The notes beneath the pieces were generated by a model. It worked only from the letters and a program-made list of their open reading frames with translations. It did not search any database and had not been told where the DNA came from. Source: Methylobacterium nodulans ORS 2060 (GTDB taxonomy: Bacteria > Pseudomonadota > Alphaproteobacteria > Rhizobiales > Beijerinckiaceae). From it: a stretch of DNA of 64,000 bases. The stretch covers positions 2,126,001 through 2,190,000 of the forward strand of contig NC_011894.1 in assembly GCF_000022085.1 (NCBI RefSeq), written 5' to 3'. The position numbers and the translations under genes are program-made. Positions 1 through 7,935 of the stretch are shown in pieces (the first letter of the stretch is position 1; every line of letters starts with the position of its first letter).

Positions 1-232
1 GATGGGCCCCGAGGAGACCAAGGACATGATCGCCCTGCTGCGCCGCCTGGGAGAGACGCGAACGATCCTGCTCGTCGAGCACAAGATGAAGATGATTCTT
101 GGCCTGTCCGAGCGGATTCTCGTGCTGCATCACGGCCGGCTCATCGCCGACGGCAGCCCGGCCGAGATCCAGGCCGATCGCGAGGTGCGGCGTGTCTATC
201 TCGGCCAGAGCAGCGGGTACGGCCATGCTTGA
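1..232 (+). CDS. livG: ABC transporter ATP-binding protein, LivG type (C-terminal part, cut by window edge)
   Basis: Only the last 76 or so codons are inside the window. The peptide contains the H-loop region (LLVEHKMKMI) and the C-terminal tail typical of LivG-type ATPases (LVLHHGRLIADGSPAEI). Walker A, signature and Walker B would lie upstream of the window. Its stop codon overlaps the start of the next ATPase gene by 8 bp, the usual livG-livF arrangement. In branched-chain amino acid (HAAT) transporters, LivG and LivF form the cytoplasmic ATPase pair that drives uptake. The substrate cannot be read from this fragment, and urea- or aromatic-compound transporters of the same family are equally possible. 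Confidence 0.85.
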   Translation, partial: MGPEETKDMIALLRRLGETRTILLVEHKMKMILGLSERILVLHHGRLIADGSPAEIQADREVRRVYLGQSSGYGHA

Positions 233-929
233 GATCCAGGGGCTCCATGCTTGGTACGGGCCGAGCCACGTCCTGCACGGCCTCTCCCTGGCGGTGCGGG
301 CGGGGGAGATCCTGGCTTTGGTAGGGCGAAACGGGGCGGGTAAGACCACGACGATGAAGGCCGTAATGGGCCTGATCCCGAAGGTCGGCGGCAGTGTCCG
401 TTTCCTCGGGGAAGCGTTGCTCGGCCGCCCGGCCCATGCCCGCTTCCCCCTGGGGCTCGCCTACGTGCCCGAGGACCGTCGCATCGTGCCGGGCCTGACG
501 GTGCGCGAGAACCTGAAGCTCGGCCTCCTGCGCGCCTCGAACGCGATTAAGGAGGAGGCGGCCATCGCCGAGATCGCCGAGACCTTCCCGCGTCTCGCCG
601 AGCGACTCGACCAGACCGCCGTGACGATGTCGGGCGGCGAGCAGCAGATGCTCGCCATCGCCCGTGCCATGATCGCGCGCCCGAAGCTCATTCTGCTCGA
701 CGAGCCGTCAGAGGGCATCATGCCGGTCCTAGTCGAGGAGATGGGCCAGCTGTTCGTGTCCCTGCGCGAGCGTGGCGTGACGCTGCTCCTCGTCGAGCAG
801 AACGTCGAGTGGGCGCTCAACCTCGCCGACCGGGCCGTGATCATCGACCAGGGCGCAGTCGTGCACGAAAGTTCGGCCGCAGCCCTGCGCGCCGACACCG
901 AGATCCAGGACCGCTACTGCGCGGTCTGA
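225..929 (+). CDS. livF: ABC transporter ATP-binding protein, LivF type
   Basis: A 234-residue ATPase, the normal LivF length. Walker A is GRNGAGKT at about residues 34-41, the ABC signature SGGEQ at 136-140, and Walker B plus catalytic Glu in LILLDEPSEG at about 155-164. The switch His of most ABC ATPases is replaced by Gln in LLVEQN, which is common in LivF. The start at 225 was chosen because MLEIQGLHAWYG is the conserved LivF N-terminus and it overlaps the livG stop by 8 bp, so translation is probably coupled. An upstream in-frame start at 99 lies inside livG and is unlikely. The permeases and binding protein are not in the window. A coxG-like gene follows 28 bp downstream, a linkage seen in catabolic transporter loci. 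Confidence 0.92.
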   Translation: MLEIQGLHAWYGPSHVLHGLSLAVRAGEILALVGRNGAGKTTTMKAVMGLIPKVGGSVRFLGEALLGRPAHARFPLGLAYVPEDRRIVPGLTVRENLKLGLLRASNAIKEEAAIAEIAETFPRLAERLDQTAVTMSGGEQQMLAIARAMIARPKLILLDEPSEGIMPVLVEEMGQLFVSLRERGVTLLLVEQNVEWALNLADRAVIIDQGAVVHESSAAALRADTEIQDRYCAV

Positions 930-957
930 CTGGCGCGTCCCAGGAGGGAAGAGGATC

Positions 958-1128
958 GTGGATATTACTGGCGAATACCGCGTCGCGGCGCCCCGCGCGG
1001 TCGTCTGGACCGCCCTCAATAATTCGGAGCTGCTCGCCCGCTGCATTCCCGGCTGCAAGGAATTGACGCAAGCCTCGCCCGCGGAGCTAGGAGCCCGTCC
1101 GAGTAACGGTTTGATGCGTTGGGACTAA
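958..1128 (+). pseudogene. coxG-like SRPBCC-domain gene truncated by an IS1182 insertion
   Basis: The GTG start at 958 follows a clear AGGAGG (942-947). The N-terminus MDITGEYRVAAPRAVVWTAL and the following CIPGCKEL motif match the CoxG / carbon-monoxide-dehydrogenase subunit G family, in which MDxTGEYxIAAPRxxVWxAL and CIPGC are conserved. The genuine coding part stops near 1089, where the left inverted repeat of the IS begins. The frame then reads about 13 IS-derived codons to a TAA at 1126. The rest of the gene (about 100 or more codons expected) is not on the other side of the IS. CoxG-type proteins are SRPBCC lipid- or cofactor-binding proteins tied to molybdo-flavoenzyme assembly. This copy is almost certainly non-functional. 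Confidence 0.75.
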
Positions 1129-2560
1129 GGTTGAGATCTGGGCGGATGGCTCCTGCGCCACAGGCTCAGCGCGCGGCCTGCGCCAGCTTCAGGAGGTTAT
1201 GGGCGGTGCAGATCATCGCCCACTCGCCGCGGACCTGATCGAGCCCACGTAGCAGGAACTGTCGGAAGCCTCTGGCCTGCTTGATCTGCCCGAACACCGG
1301 CTCGACGACCTGCTTCCTGAGACGGTAACGGCTCCGGCGCCCAGCCCGCTTCAGGCGGACGGCCATCGCGCTCATCAGGGGCATCTTCGTCAGCCTCCGG
1401 CGACCTGCTGCATCCGCCTCGCCGTGACGGGCACGGCCCGGAGCGAGATAGGCTGTGATCCGTCGCTCCTGCAGCGCGGCCAGGTTCGCCTCGGTGGCAA
1501 AGCCGGCATCTCCGGAGACCTCCCGCGGCTTGCGCCCGAGATGGGTGCAGACGCCGTCGACGAGCGGCACGAGAGCGCGCGAGTCGGCGGGGTTCGTCAC
1601 GAGCCGATGCGCGACGATCACCTGATGGGCCGCATCAACCGCAATCTGGCCGTTGTAGCCCTGCACGAACCCGTCGCGCGTGGGCAGGATGCGGCTGTCC
1701 GGGTCGGTGAAGTTGCGCTGCGCCCGGTCGGGCGGACCGCCGTCCTCGCCCCGCAAGGGCCGACCTTGCCAGCGCATGCCCGACGAGGCCCCCGGCCCGT
1801 CCTCGTCCTCCGGATCGGGCGGATCGGCAGCCTCTGCCTCCAACGCGGCCTTGGCGGCGCGGATCGTCTCCAGCCGCCGCTGCTTGTCGGCCATCCAGGC
1901 CGGTGTCTCGTCGCCACGATGGTCGGTCCCATGAGCCCGATCCTCCGCCGCGTCGGCCTCGCGCGCTTGATCCAGCCAAGCCTCGACCTCGGCGGCCAGC
2001 GTCGACTCGGCCGCCTTCATCCGGCCGTAGCTCATCGCCTTGTGGCGCGAGGCGTTGGCCTTCAGCTTGGTGCCGTCCACCGCCACGTGGGCAAAGCCGA
2101 CCAGCCCGGCCGCCCGGCACAGCCGCAGCACCTGCACGAACAGGTCCGAGAGCGCCGTCAGATGCCGCTTGCGGAAGTCAGCGATGGTGCGGAAGTCGGG
2201 CCGGTTCAGGCCGGTCACGGCCATGAAGTCAACCCGCTCCTCGCAGGCGCGGGCGAGCTGACGCGACGAGTACAGACCGCGGCTGTAGCCGTAGAGGAGC
2301 AGGGCCACCATCATGCCGGGATGGTAGGGCGGGTAGCCGCGCTCCTCGGTGTAGGTGTCGAGAATGGCTGAGAGGTCGAGCGCCTCGCGCACCGTATCGC
2401 GCACGAAGTGCGCCATGTGCCCGGGCGGCACGAACTCATGCAGCGAGGGTGGCAGCAGCCAGCCCTGATCGACGTCCCAGGAGCGAAACACCTTGGCCAT
2501 GAGCCGAGTGAATCATCCCAAAGCGCCGCCGTCGAGGTACTTACTCGGACGGGCTCCTAG
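1087..2560. mobile_element. IS1182-family insertion sequence
   Basis: A complete element of about 1.47 kb. The two ends form a perfect 20-bp inverted repeat, CTAGGAGCCCGTCCGAGTAA, at 1087-1106 and in reverse complement at 2541-2560. The outer CTAG is itself palindromic and may be the duplicated target, in which case the element proper is 1091-2556. It carries one transposase gene on the minus strand. The left end lies in a coxG-like gene and the right end lies in the 3' end of an unrelated HTH gene. The flanks therefore do not rejoin one gene, which suggests a deletion or rearrangement next to the IS after insertion. Confidence 0.88.
1166..2500 (-). CDS. IS1182-family transposase
   Basis: A 444-residue DDE transposase. 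The N-terminal third (SWDVDQGWLLPPSLHEFVPPG, then the GYSRGLYSSRQLARAC segment) is the DUF772-type domain. The catalytic triad is probably D142 (VAVDGTKL), D331 (SGDAGF) and E400 (VVEPVFGQIK). The acidic and charged insert at about 160-260 is usual for this family. The frame is intact and the gene is bounded by the IS inverted repeats, so the element may still be active. The start ATG at 2500 gives the standard MAKVFRSW N-terminus. Confidence 0.92.
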   Translation of the reverse strand: MAKVFRSWDVDQGWLLPPSLHEFVPPGHMAHFVRDTVREALDLSAILDTYTEERGYPPYHPGMMVALLLYGYSRGLYSSRQLARACEERVDFMAVTGLNRPDFRTIADFRKRHLTALSDLFVQVLRLCRAAGLVGFAHVAVDGTKLKANASRHKAMSYGRMKAAESTLAAEVEAWLDQAREADAAEDRAHGTDHRGDETPAWMADKQRRLETIRAAKAALEAEAADPPDPEDEDGPGASSGMRWQGRPLRGEDGGPPDRAQRNFTDPDSRILPTRDGFVQGYNGQIAVDAAHQVIVAHRLVTNPADSRALVPLVDGVCTHLGRKPREVSGDAGFATEANLAALQERRITAYLAPGRARHGEADAAGRRRLTKMPLMSAMAVRLKRAGRRSRYRLRKQVVEPVFGQIKQARGFRQFLLRGLDQVRGEWAMICTAHNLLKLAQAAR

Positions 2561-2776
2561 ATGTTCTGTCCCACGGTGTGGTGGTACGCTGAGCCACGCT
2601 GAGAGGGATGCGCTATGGGCCAGGTTCTCCAGCCAGGCGGCCAATCCGGTCGGGATCGGTACCTCGCCACTGTCCCAGCGCTGCACCAGCCGGTCATCGC
2701 ACTCCAGCGCCTCGGCCAAGCCCCGCTGCGACCAACGGACCAGGGCAAGGCATGCGCGGAAGCGATCGGGCGTCAT
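2513..2776 (-). CDS. Short helix-turn-helix protein with a C-terminus replaced by IS sequence
   Basis: An 87-residue reading frame starting at the second Met (MTPDRFRACL). Residues 4-50 (FRACLALVRWSQRGLAEAL, then DRLVQRWDSGEVPIP and AAWLENLA) look like a small Cro/C1-type HTH, a type common as orphan regulators in Methylobacterium. The last 14 codons (2513-2557) lie inside the IS1182 right end, so the original C-terminus is lost. The first Met at 2791 is an alternative start. Whether the protein is still expressed is unknown. No partner gene is adjacent. Confidence 0.5.
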   Translation of the reverse strand: MTPDRFRACLALVRWSQRGLAEALECDDRLVQRWDSGEVPIPTGLAAWLENLAHSASLSAWLSVPPHRGTEHLGARPSKYLDGGALG

Positions 2777-2901
2777 GGCCCTGTCCCTCAATCCGGCCGG
2801 GGATCATCCCTCAGCCATGCCCGCAGGGTGCGGAGCCTCCGGGGGGCCGTCAAGAATCGCCCTGTCATCAGCCCGCTCGGCCCCGCCGCGGCGGGCTGTT
2901 T

Positions 2902-2967
2902 CGTAGCCGGGGAGGCTGTGCTTTCCTGTGCCGACGTAGCCGGGGAGGCTGTGCTTTCCTGTGCCGA
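2902..2967. repeat. 33-bp tandem repeat, two copies
   Basis: Two perfect adjacent copies (2902-2934 and 2935-2967) of a 33-bp unit beginning CGTAGCCGGGGAGGCTGTGC. Because 33 is a multiple of three, the repeat would add 11 residues if translated, but no convincing gene covers it. It lies just before a strong terminator-like hairpin. Confidence 0.9.
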
Positions 2968-2987
2968 ACTCCAAGTTCGACACTGAG

Positions 2988-3016
2988 CCCGGCTGCATCC
3001 CGCAGCCGGGTTTTTT
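2988..3016 (+). terminator. Rho-independent terminator
   Basis: Perfect 9-bp stem CCCGGCTGC / GCAGCCGGG with a 5-nt loop, followed by six T (3011-3016). No plus-strand gene ends just before it, so the transcript it stops is not identified. Confidence 0.75.
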
Positions 3017-3102
3017 CGTCTCAGGCCGTACCAAAAGGCCATCCCGCCCGAGCCGGTGATGTGCTCTTCTACTCGGGACCTGCGATCCCTTGCTCCGCCC
3101 GG

Positions 3103-3123
3103 CCCCGCCGTGGCGGGGTTTTT
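3103..3123 (+). terminator. Terminator-like hairpin of a dispersed family
   Basis: Stem CCCCGCC / GGCGGGG with a 2-nt loop, followed by TTTTT. It belongs to a family of similar GCCCG..CGTGGCGGG-type hairpins that recurs near 2880, 5305, 8325 and 10440. Confidence 0.6.
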
Positions 3124-3132
3124 CGTTTCAGC

Positions 3133-3330
3133 TCACCTCATCCGGCCAGGGCCGTCTCGGCCGACCACCTTGTAGTGTGCCGGCAGCGGGCCGGATCCGG
3201 TCGGGTGCCAGCCGGTCTCGGCATGGACCCGAGCAGAGTGGGCCAGCATGTCGCGCATCACGCCGATCTCCCGGGAGCCGCAGGCAGAGCAGCTCACGGC
3301 CGCGGTGATGTGGCTGCCCGCGCGCACCAT
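3133..3330 (-). CDS. Hypothetical small protein
   Basis: A 65-residue frame beginning MVRAGSHITAAVSCSACGSRE. It holds one CxxC pair (CSAC) in its N-terminal third, which alone is not enough for a zinc ribbon. The C-terminal part (HSARVHAETGWHPTGSGPLPAHYKVVGRDG) reads like real protein rather than a GC-rich shadow. An upstream start at 3420 would extend it to 95 residues. I do not recognise a family, and no ribosome binding site decides the start. Confidence 0.3.
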   Translation of the reverse strand: MVRAGSHITAAVSCSACGSREIGVMRDMLAHSARVHAETGWHPTGSGPLPAHYKVVGRDGPGRMR

Positions 3331-3615
3331 CCCGGACCTCTGGGCCGCTATTACCCCGCGCTGACCCGCTTCCGTCCGGCCAAGTGTTGAAACACCTCGC
3401 CACAGCAGGGTACGGCGCAACTTGATCGGAGCTCACCCTAAGCAGCCCCAAGAAGACAGCCCAAGAGGCTTTTTGACCTATCCACTCAGCCCGCCACGGC
3501 GAGCCGCCTTCCGTGTCGGACGCCTGTCTGGATCTGCCGCATGGGCCCCTGCGTTGACTCGTTCGACACGGGCCAGAAGCCCAGTGTCAGCCAACGTACA
3601 TAGGGAGCTCTCCCG

Positions 3616-3885
3616 ATGAAATCTGCGCCCATTCTTGGCGCATGCGCCGCAGCCATGGTGTCCCTCAGTTCGATCGCCCTTGCAGCGGAAGGGACGACCA
3701 CAGGAGCAGGAGCCGACAAACCGGCAGCGGCGGGGAATGCTCAACAGGAGCCACGCACGACCGGCACGACACCAGGCGCAAATGTTGGGGGCGGAGCGCC
3801 CGGCGTCGCAGGACAGCCAGGTGGCCGAGCCGATCCCGGCCACCCGCCGGGTCCAGGCGAGCGTCCTGAATCCAAGCAGAAGTGA
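3616..3885 (+). CDS. Small secreted Gly/Pro/Ala-rich protein
   Basis: 89 residues. The N-terminus MKSAPILGACAAAMVSLSSIALAAEG is a clear Sec signal peptide with cleavage expected after ALA (about residue 23). The mature part is low complexity (TTTGAGADKPAAAGN, then GGGAPGVAGQPGGRADPGHPPG) and probably disordered. A plausible ribosome binding site, AGGGAG, lies about 10 nt upstream of the ATG. Such short periplasmic proteins are common and mostly uncharacterised in Methylobacterium. It stands alone, and no function can be assigned. Confidence 0.55.
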   Translation: MKSAPILGACAAAMVSLSSIALAAEGTTTGAGADKPAAAGNAQQEPRTTGTTPGANVGGGAPGVAGQPGGRADPGHPPGPGERPESKQK

Positions 3886-4060
3886 AAGAACCGCAAGTTC
3901 GCTGTGCTGGCCGCGCGCAACTCGGCGATGGTCGGCGGCCGCAACCCCGGCCGTGCTCGTCGTAGGCGCGACGGGGGTTGCGGCGGGTCACGCGGGCCTC
4001 GCCAGCATGGTCACAATCAGCGCCGGCTGGACGCTGCTGGGCAGGCGCTGAGATCGCCGG

Positions 4061-4297
4061 TCAGGCCCCGTCCGGCCCATCCTTCTTGCGATTCGGCGGT
4101 GGGGACGGCATGCCGCGATGCCTCATCTCTGCGCGGATCGCCGCCCGCTCCATCCTCTCGCTCCTAAGGGCGAGGACACCGAAGCGGAGCGCCTTCAGCA
4201 GTTCCTGCCGCTGTTCGCGGAGGCACTGGCGCTCCCGCTTGAGCGCTTGAGCATCGTCCAAGACCGCTTGAGTATCGCGTGCGGCAGGGTCGGTCAT
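4061..4297 (-). CDS. Hypothetical small charged helical protein
   Basis: From the Met at 4297 the frame encodes 78 residues, MTDPAARDTQAVLDDAQALK onward, rich in Arg, Glu, Gln and Leu with a predicted long helix (about residues 8-60) and a short Pro-rich, basic tail. A longer 112-residue version from 4399 is possible, but its extra N-terminus is less protein-like. No known domain is recognised and no neighbour suggests a role. Confidence 0.4.
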   Translation of the reverse strand: MTDPAARDTQAVLDDAQALKRERQCLREQRQELLKALRFGVLALRSERMERAAIRAEMRHRGMPSPPPNRKKDGPDGA

Positions 4298-4858
4298 GCC
4301 GGCCTGATGCACCCGATCCGCGGCCGCGTCGTTCAGGTGGGTTACTTCGCCCCGAGCATGCGCGCCTGCTACGGATGCGAACTGGGGGTGAGATCTCACC
4401 GGTGAAGAGCCGCAGGGATGACCAGCGCCGAGGCCCCCGACATCGTGGCAGAGATGGAACCATCGCAGGCTGCCGCCCGATATGCCTGCGGTTATGGACG
4501 TTCTTTCAACGCCGGCCGGGCTTCCCTCACCCGCTGCCGGCGCTTCTTTGTGCGCCGGTCGAGTTGCTCCGCAAAGACAACCCTACAGCGGAACAGGCCG
4601 CGCCGCGCCTCGATTGATTCAATGGCCATGCCTAGCCCCCATGGCCCTTGCCCACTGCCGGCTGGATCACGCATCTCCGGCCGGCTTCTTTCCTAGCCAG
4701 CGAGGGACGGCGCGCCGGCCCCGGGCAGTGTCCTCACCCGCGGTCGGCGTCTCTTTGCCCGGCATCTGCCCGGTTCAGGCCGACAGATCGCCGCAGTAGA
4801 TCCGCCGGCCCGCGAGGCCCGCTGATCGTCACCGGTAATCCCCATTTATCTGCGGCGA
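4298..4858. other. 560-bp stretch without a recognised gene
   Basis: Several open frames cross this stretch but none has protein-like composition together with a start signal. It may hold decayed genes. I see no strong hairpin or promoter. Confidence 0.4.
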
Positions 4859-5221
4859 ATGAGACCTCCGGAACATTGTCCCGAGGCCCTCATTCCCATT
4901 GACATGACAGACGAGGTTCACCAGCGCTTGCGCGCCACGATGACTGAGAAGCCCCTCGGCAAGCAGCAGGTCGCGCAGATGATGGGGATGCATCGGCGCA
5001 CGCTGAGCCGCCGGCTGAAGTCCGAAGGCACGAGCTTCACACAGGTCGCCGACGAGACGCGGCTTAGCATCGCGAAGCAGTTGTTGGCCGACACCACCCT
5101 GAGCCTAGCGCAGATCTCGGCCGCGCTGGAGTTCTCCGAGCCGGCCGCCTTCACGCATGCCTTCCGGCGCTGGACCGGCACAACGCCAAGCGCATGGCGG
5201 AAAGAACACCGGCGCCATTGA
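4859..5221 (+). CDS. AraC-type DNA-binding domain, lacking its sensor half
   Basis: 120 residues that correspond only to the C-terminal two-HTH domain of an AraC/XylS regulator. QVAQMMGMHRRTLSRRLKSE is the first HTH. SLAQISAALEFSEPAAFTHA followed by FRRWTGTTPSAWR is the second HTH with the family signature. Full-length members have about 200 more N-terminal residues forming the sensor and dimerisation domain, and these are missing. In context (accessory DNA full of gene fragments) this is most simply a truncated gene, but a stand-alone HTH protein made from ATG 4859 is possible. Confidence 0.6.
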   Translation: MRPPEHCPEALIPIDMTDEVHQRLRATMTEKPLGKQQVAQMMGMHRRTLSRRLKSEGTSFTQVADETRLSIAKQLLADTTLSLAQISAALEFSEPAAFTHAFRRWTGTTPSAWRKEHRRH

Positions 5222-5233
5222 AAGCCGGTAGCC

Positions 5234-5332
5234 CAGGTGAAGGCGCCGCGCCGGCAGGCGTGGTTATCTGCCAGCACACTCTCTGTTTGCCTTCAGCCCG
5301 CCCGGTCCTGCCGTGGCGGGCTCTTCTCGTTC
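5234..5332. repeat. Dispersed approx. 100-bp repeat, copy A
   Basis: The segment begins CAGGTGAAGGCGCCGCGCCG and ends in the hairpin-like CGCCCGGTCCTGCCGTGGCG. It recurs at 8249-8350 with the same order of blocks and diverged middle sequence. Conservation of both ends with a variable middle suggests an RNA element or a small non-autonomous repeat rather than a protein gene. Confidence 0.65.
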
Positions 5333-5460
5333 CATACACCGGCTTACGCACCCGGCGCGGCCTCACGCGTGCGAGATGGGACCGCGGGGATCCGCTTCTC
5401 CACGAGCCCTTCCACACCACTCAGCCACATCTACGAGTCCCCTCCACACCGTGGGCACCC

Positions 5461-5661
5461 TCAACGGCCGCCAGCGCGCCTACTACTGCCTCCGGTGGAC
5501 GTCAGGTTGCATCGGATCGCGCGGATGATCTTGCGTGCGGCGATCACCTCGTCGTGGAGCAACTCCTCCGCCGATCGGCGAAGTTCGGCCGCTTGATGAC
5601 TCCAGTCCGCGATCGTCTCTTCGACTTGCCTCTGCAGCTCGGCGAACGACGGATGCTTCAT
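5461..5661 (-). CDS. Hypothetical small protein
   Basis: 66 residues starting MKHPSFAELQRQVEETIADW. A GAGGTC ribosome binding site lies 8-9 nt upstream of the ATG at 5661. The first 45 residues are strongly helical with a heptad-like pattern (LQRQVEETIADWSHQAAELR). The C-terminus is Ser/Arg/Gly rich. No family is recognised. Confidence 0.4.
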   Translation of the reverse strand: MKHPSFAELQRQVEETIADWSHQAAELRRSAEELLHDEVIAARKIIRAIRCNLTSTGGSSRRAGGR

Positions 5662-5743
5662 GGCTTGTTGACCTCGATTGTGGGGGTGAGGCCAACGAGT
5701 CGACGCGTAGTGGTTCGTCTGGTTCCGCCGCGCCCCTGCCTCT

Positions 5744-5774
5744 CGGCAGCCCTTGCGACGGCTCCGCTGGCCTC
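5744..5774. repeat. 31-bp dispersed repeat, copy 1
   Basis: A segment beginning CGGCAGCCCTTGCGACGGCT and ending GGCCTC is perfectly repeated at 8848-8878. Both copies lie in non-coding accessory DNA. Confidence 0.7.
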
Positions 5775-5813
5775 CGCGATTCAGAACCCTCCCGCCCGGC
5801 GCAGCCGTTCTAG

Positions 5814-5988
5814 CGCAGCTTCCACGACGCGTTTTCTAAGACGCTGAACGAGCTGAAGAAGCAGCTCAACGACCTCTCCCAGAGCGAGGCCGCAAAGAAG
5901 ATCGGCGATGCGTGGGGTGAGGCCGCCAAGCCCGCGAAGGCTGGGACAGACGAACTTCGACGCGCGCAAGAAGGCCGGGGCGGTGTAG
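5814..5988 (+). pseudogene. Gene fragment without start, probably frameshifted
   Basis: After an in-frame TAG at 5811 the frame reads a helical, lysine-rich peptide (SKTLNELKKQLNDLSQSEAA, then KKIGDAWGEAAKPAKAG) that looks like genuine coding sequence. It has no start codon. Near 5945 a second frame gives a sensible end (TNFDARKKAGAV, stop at 5986-5988). This is best read as a decayed remnant of a small gene. Confidence 0.35.
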
Positions 5989-6094
5989 CGCTCTGTGCCA
6001 CCCGGACGGGCTCTTCAAGGAGGTGAACGTGTCCAAGAGCCGGCAGATGGCACCGGCCGATTAGGCACCGTAGCCGTTCGCGAGGCGTGGAGGT

Positions 6095-6583
6095 TCAGTC
6101 CTCGTCCTGCGGAGCATATCGGTCGGCCAGCGCCGCAATCATCACGTCTAGGCGCTTGAGATTGTTTTCGGCGTCGCGCACCCTGCCGGACATGCATTGC
6201 GCATGGGCGAACTGGTACGACAGCAGCATGCTATTGAAGTCCGCCTGACCCGCAGCGACGCTCACGCGAGCGCGGCGTGCGACCTCACGGTCAAGCCATG
6301 GCCGGACGGTTTGCTCGATCTGCGCGCATTGCGCCGCACGCTCAGAAATAGCTGTCGCTTCGGAGGTGGGCGGTGACACTAACATCGTCGCCCAGAACGC
6401 TGCTGTTGCGAGCGCAAAGGCCGATCCGAACAGTCTCAGGGCGGTTCTCAAACGTCGCCCAGACCGCTTGGCGCGGCGCGATGCTGCCCACTCGAAGCGA
6501 GGGAGCCGGCTGACATCTTCTGGATAGCAGTGAGAATAATGAGCCGATCCGTCGGCGTGCCGGTAAGAGATGGGCTTCTGCAT
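6095..6583 (-). CDS. Hypothetical single-pass membrane protein
   Basis: 162 residues. The N-terminal 48 residues are polar and basic (RRAKRSGRRLR just before the membrane). One transmembrane helix spans about residues 49-70 (LRLFGSAFALATAAFWATML). The C-terminal 90 residues are helical and contain two Cys (ERAAQCAQIEQ and AHAQCMSGR). The ribosome binding site AAAGGAGC, 6-7 nt before the ATG at 6583, fixes the start. Inside-positive residues predict a cytoplasmic N-terminus and a periplasmic C-terminal domain. No family is recognised. Confidence 0.6.
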   Translation of the reverse strand: MQKPISYRHADGSAHYSHCYPEDVSRLPRFEWAASRRAKRSGRRLRTALRLFGSAFALATAAFWATMLVSPPTSEATAISERAAQCAQIEQTVRPWLDREVARRARVSVAAGQADFNSMLLSYQFAHAQCMSGRVRDAENNLKRLDVMIAALADRYAPQDED

Positions 6584-6794
6584 AGGGAGCTCCTTTCATG
6601 GAGCTGCTGCACACCATAATCAGCGGACGCTGCTGCCGCCCGAATGTCGCCTGCTGCTCAGTTTGCGGATACGAGGCTCCAACACCTTGGCTGATGATCG
6701 GGAACTGGCTGACCAAAAGCAAAGCTTTGAGCGGCTTCTATGATGTCACAAAACCGCATGTAATTGAAGATACTTTTTTGCTCGAAGGCGAAAA

Positions 6795-7076
6795 ATGACA
6801 GCGCTTTCGCAGCAAGCTGAGCGGCTCCTAAAGCTATGCCTCGCTCATCCAGCGGGCGCTTGTTGCCATGATTTCAGCAGCCAACAGCACGCTTTGATCG
6901 TTGATGGCCGGATCGACCTTGCGCAACCAGAACTGGGGAGGCAGGGGGACGCTGAACACAGTGACGTGAGCGATCGCTCATCGCCCATCAGAAGCGCCGC
7001 CCGGCTTGCTGCGTTCCTGAACGCGGAGCAGGAGCGGATCACGGACATCCTCTTGGCCCGGGAGTTCGGGCTGTAG
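6795..7076 (+). CDS. Hypothetical protein
   Basis: 93 residues, MTALSQQAERLLKLCLAHPA onward, preceded by a GAAGG box 8-9 nt before the ATG. The C-terminal part (RSAARLAAFLNAEQERITDI) is probably helical. The first 30 residues contain two adjacent Cys (ACCHDF). It lies just after an AT-richer stretch (6720-6790) that could hold its promoter. Family unknown. Confidence 0.42.
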   Translation: MTALSQQAERLLKLCLAHPAGACCHDFSSQQHALIVDGRIDLAQPELGRQGDAEHSDVSDRSSPIRSAARLAAFLNAEQERITDILLAREFGL

Positions 7077-7322
7077 CTAACCAACGAAGAAGGCCCTGCC
7101 GCCGGTCGGTGCCGAGCGCGCGAGGTCATCTCCAGGTCTGGTTTCTTCCAATCCGGGTCGTTGCCCGGCCGCCTCGGGTTCTGCCTCCCAGGCTCGAAGC
7201 CATGGGGCGGAGTAGGAGACAACCTTGATCTGCGCGATCAACTCATGGGCGGACTGGCGGTTCGGGAGGTTCAATGAACGGCGTGCTCCCAAGCCGTCCA
7301 TTGGTTAAGGCCGGCGGAACAG

Positions 7323-7559
7323 TCACCGCAGCCTGCTCGCCGGCACGATCGGGATCGTGGCAAGGACCGTATCGGCTCCGCTGCGAATGACGAGTCTCCA
7401 GCCCTCTTCGAGGTCGGTCAGCTCGCCATCGGCGCTCATCTCCTTGAGCGCGGCCTCGGCTTGCTTCAGGGCGTCGGCTAAGTCGTCAGCCTCCACGCCC
7501 TCGTCGTCGCGGATGGTGGTGAGGCCATCGGTGAGGTCGAAGTAGAAGCGCTGTGCCAC
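7323..7559 (-). CDS. DUF6894-type small protein
   Basis: From the GTG at 7559 the product has 78 residues, VAQRFYFDLTDGLTTIRDDE onward. The RFYFDLxDG start, the DDEGVEADDLADALKQAEAAL block and the later WRLVIRSGADTVLATIPI segment match the DUF6894 pattern, a small family abundant in Methylobacterium. The GTG start is supported by GGAGGGG about 5 nt upstream. A longer start at 7655 would add 32 residues that do not belong to the family. Function is unknown. Confidence 0.7.
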   Translation of the reverse strand: MAQRFYFDLTDGLTTIRDDEGVEADDLADALKQAEAALKEMSADGELTDLEEGWRLVIRSGADTVLATIPIVPASRLR

Positions 7560-7782
7560 GCACCCCTCCACGGTGTGCGCCACGGGGCCAGTCCGGAACT
7601 GTCTACCGGTGTGGTCAACCACCGGCTCTCCCCACCTCGGGCGAATTCCGCCCACGTATCAAGCCTGTAGCAGATTGTAACGCGATATTCTCGCTTGCTT
7701 GGGATCGCTCGGGGTATGCAGCAAGTTATATATAGCTGCGCGGCGTTGGTAGGAACCTGCCCCGCCCGAGATATACGTCGGC

Positions 7783-7935
7783 ATGGAGGCCAAGGTGATT
7801 GTTGAGTTGTCGAAACTCGAAGATATTGGCACAAGACAGGACTCATCTGAGCACAGCGGCAAAGTACGCGCGCATGTTGCAAAGATCATTAGGAAGCTGA
7901 TCGCCTCTCTGGGCAAAGAGAAGTCACAAAGTTAG
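7783..7935 (+). CDS. Possible 50-residue protein
   Basis: A 50-codon frame, MEAKVIVELSKLEDIGTRQD onward, ending KIIRKLIASLGKEKSQS. Base composition is lower in GC than the surroundings, and the peptide has balanced charge with helical ends. The gene is short and no strong ribosome binding site is seen, so it could be chance. Confidence 0.28.
   Translation: MEAKVIVELSKLEDIGTRQDSSEHSGKVRAHVAKIIRKLIASLGKEKSQS

Noticed and set aside
1424..2371. A 315-codon plus-strand frame inside the IS1182 element
   Set aside because: Antisense to the transposase gene, no protein-like motifs.
2902..2967. CRISPR-like array
   Set aside because: Only two directly adjacent identical units with no spacers and no cas genes in the window.
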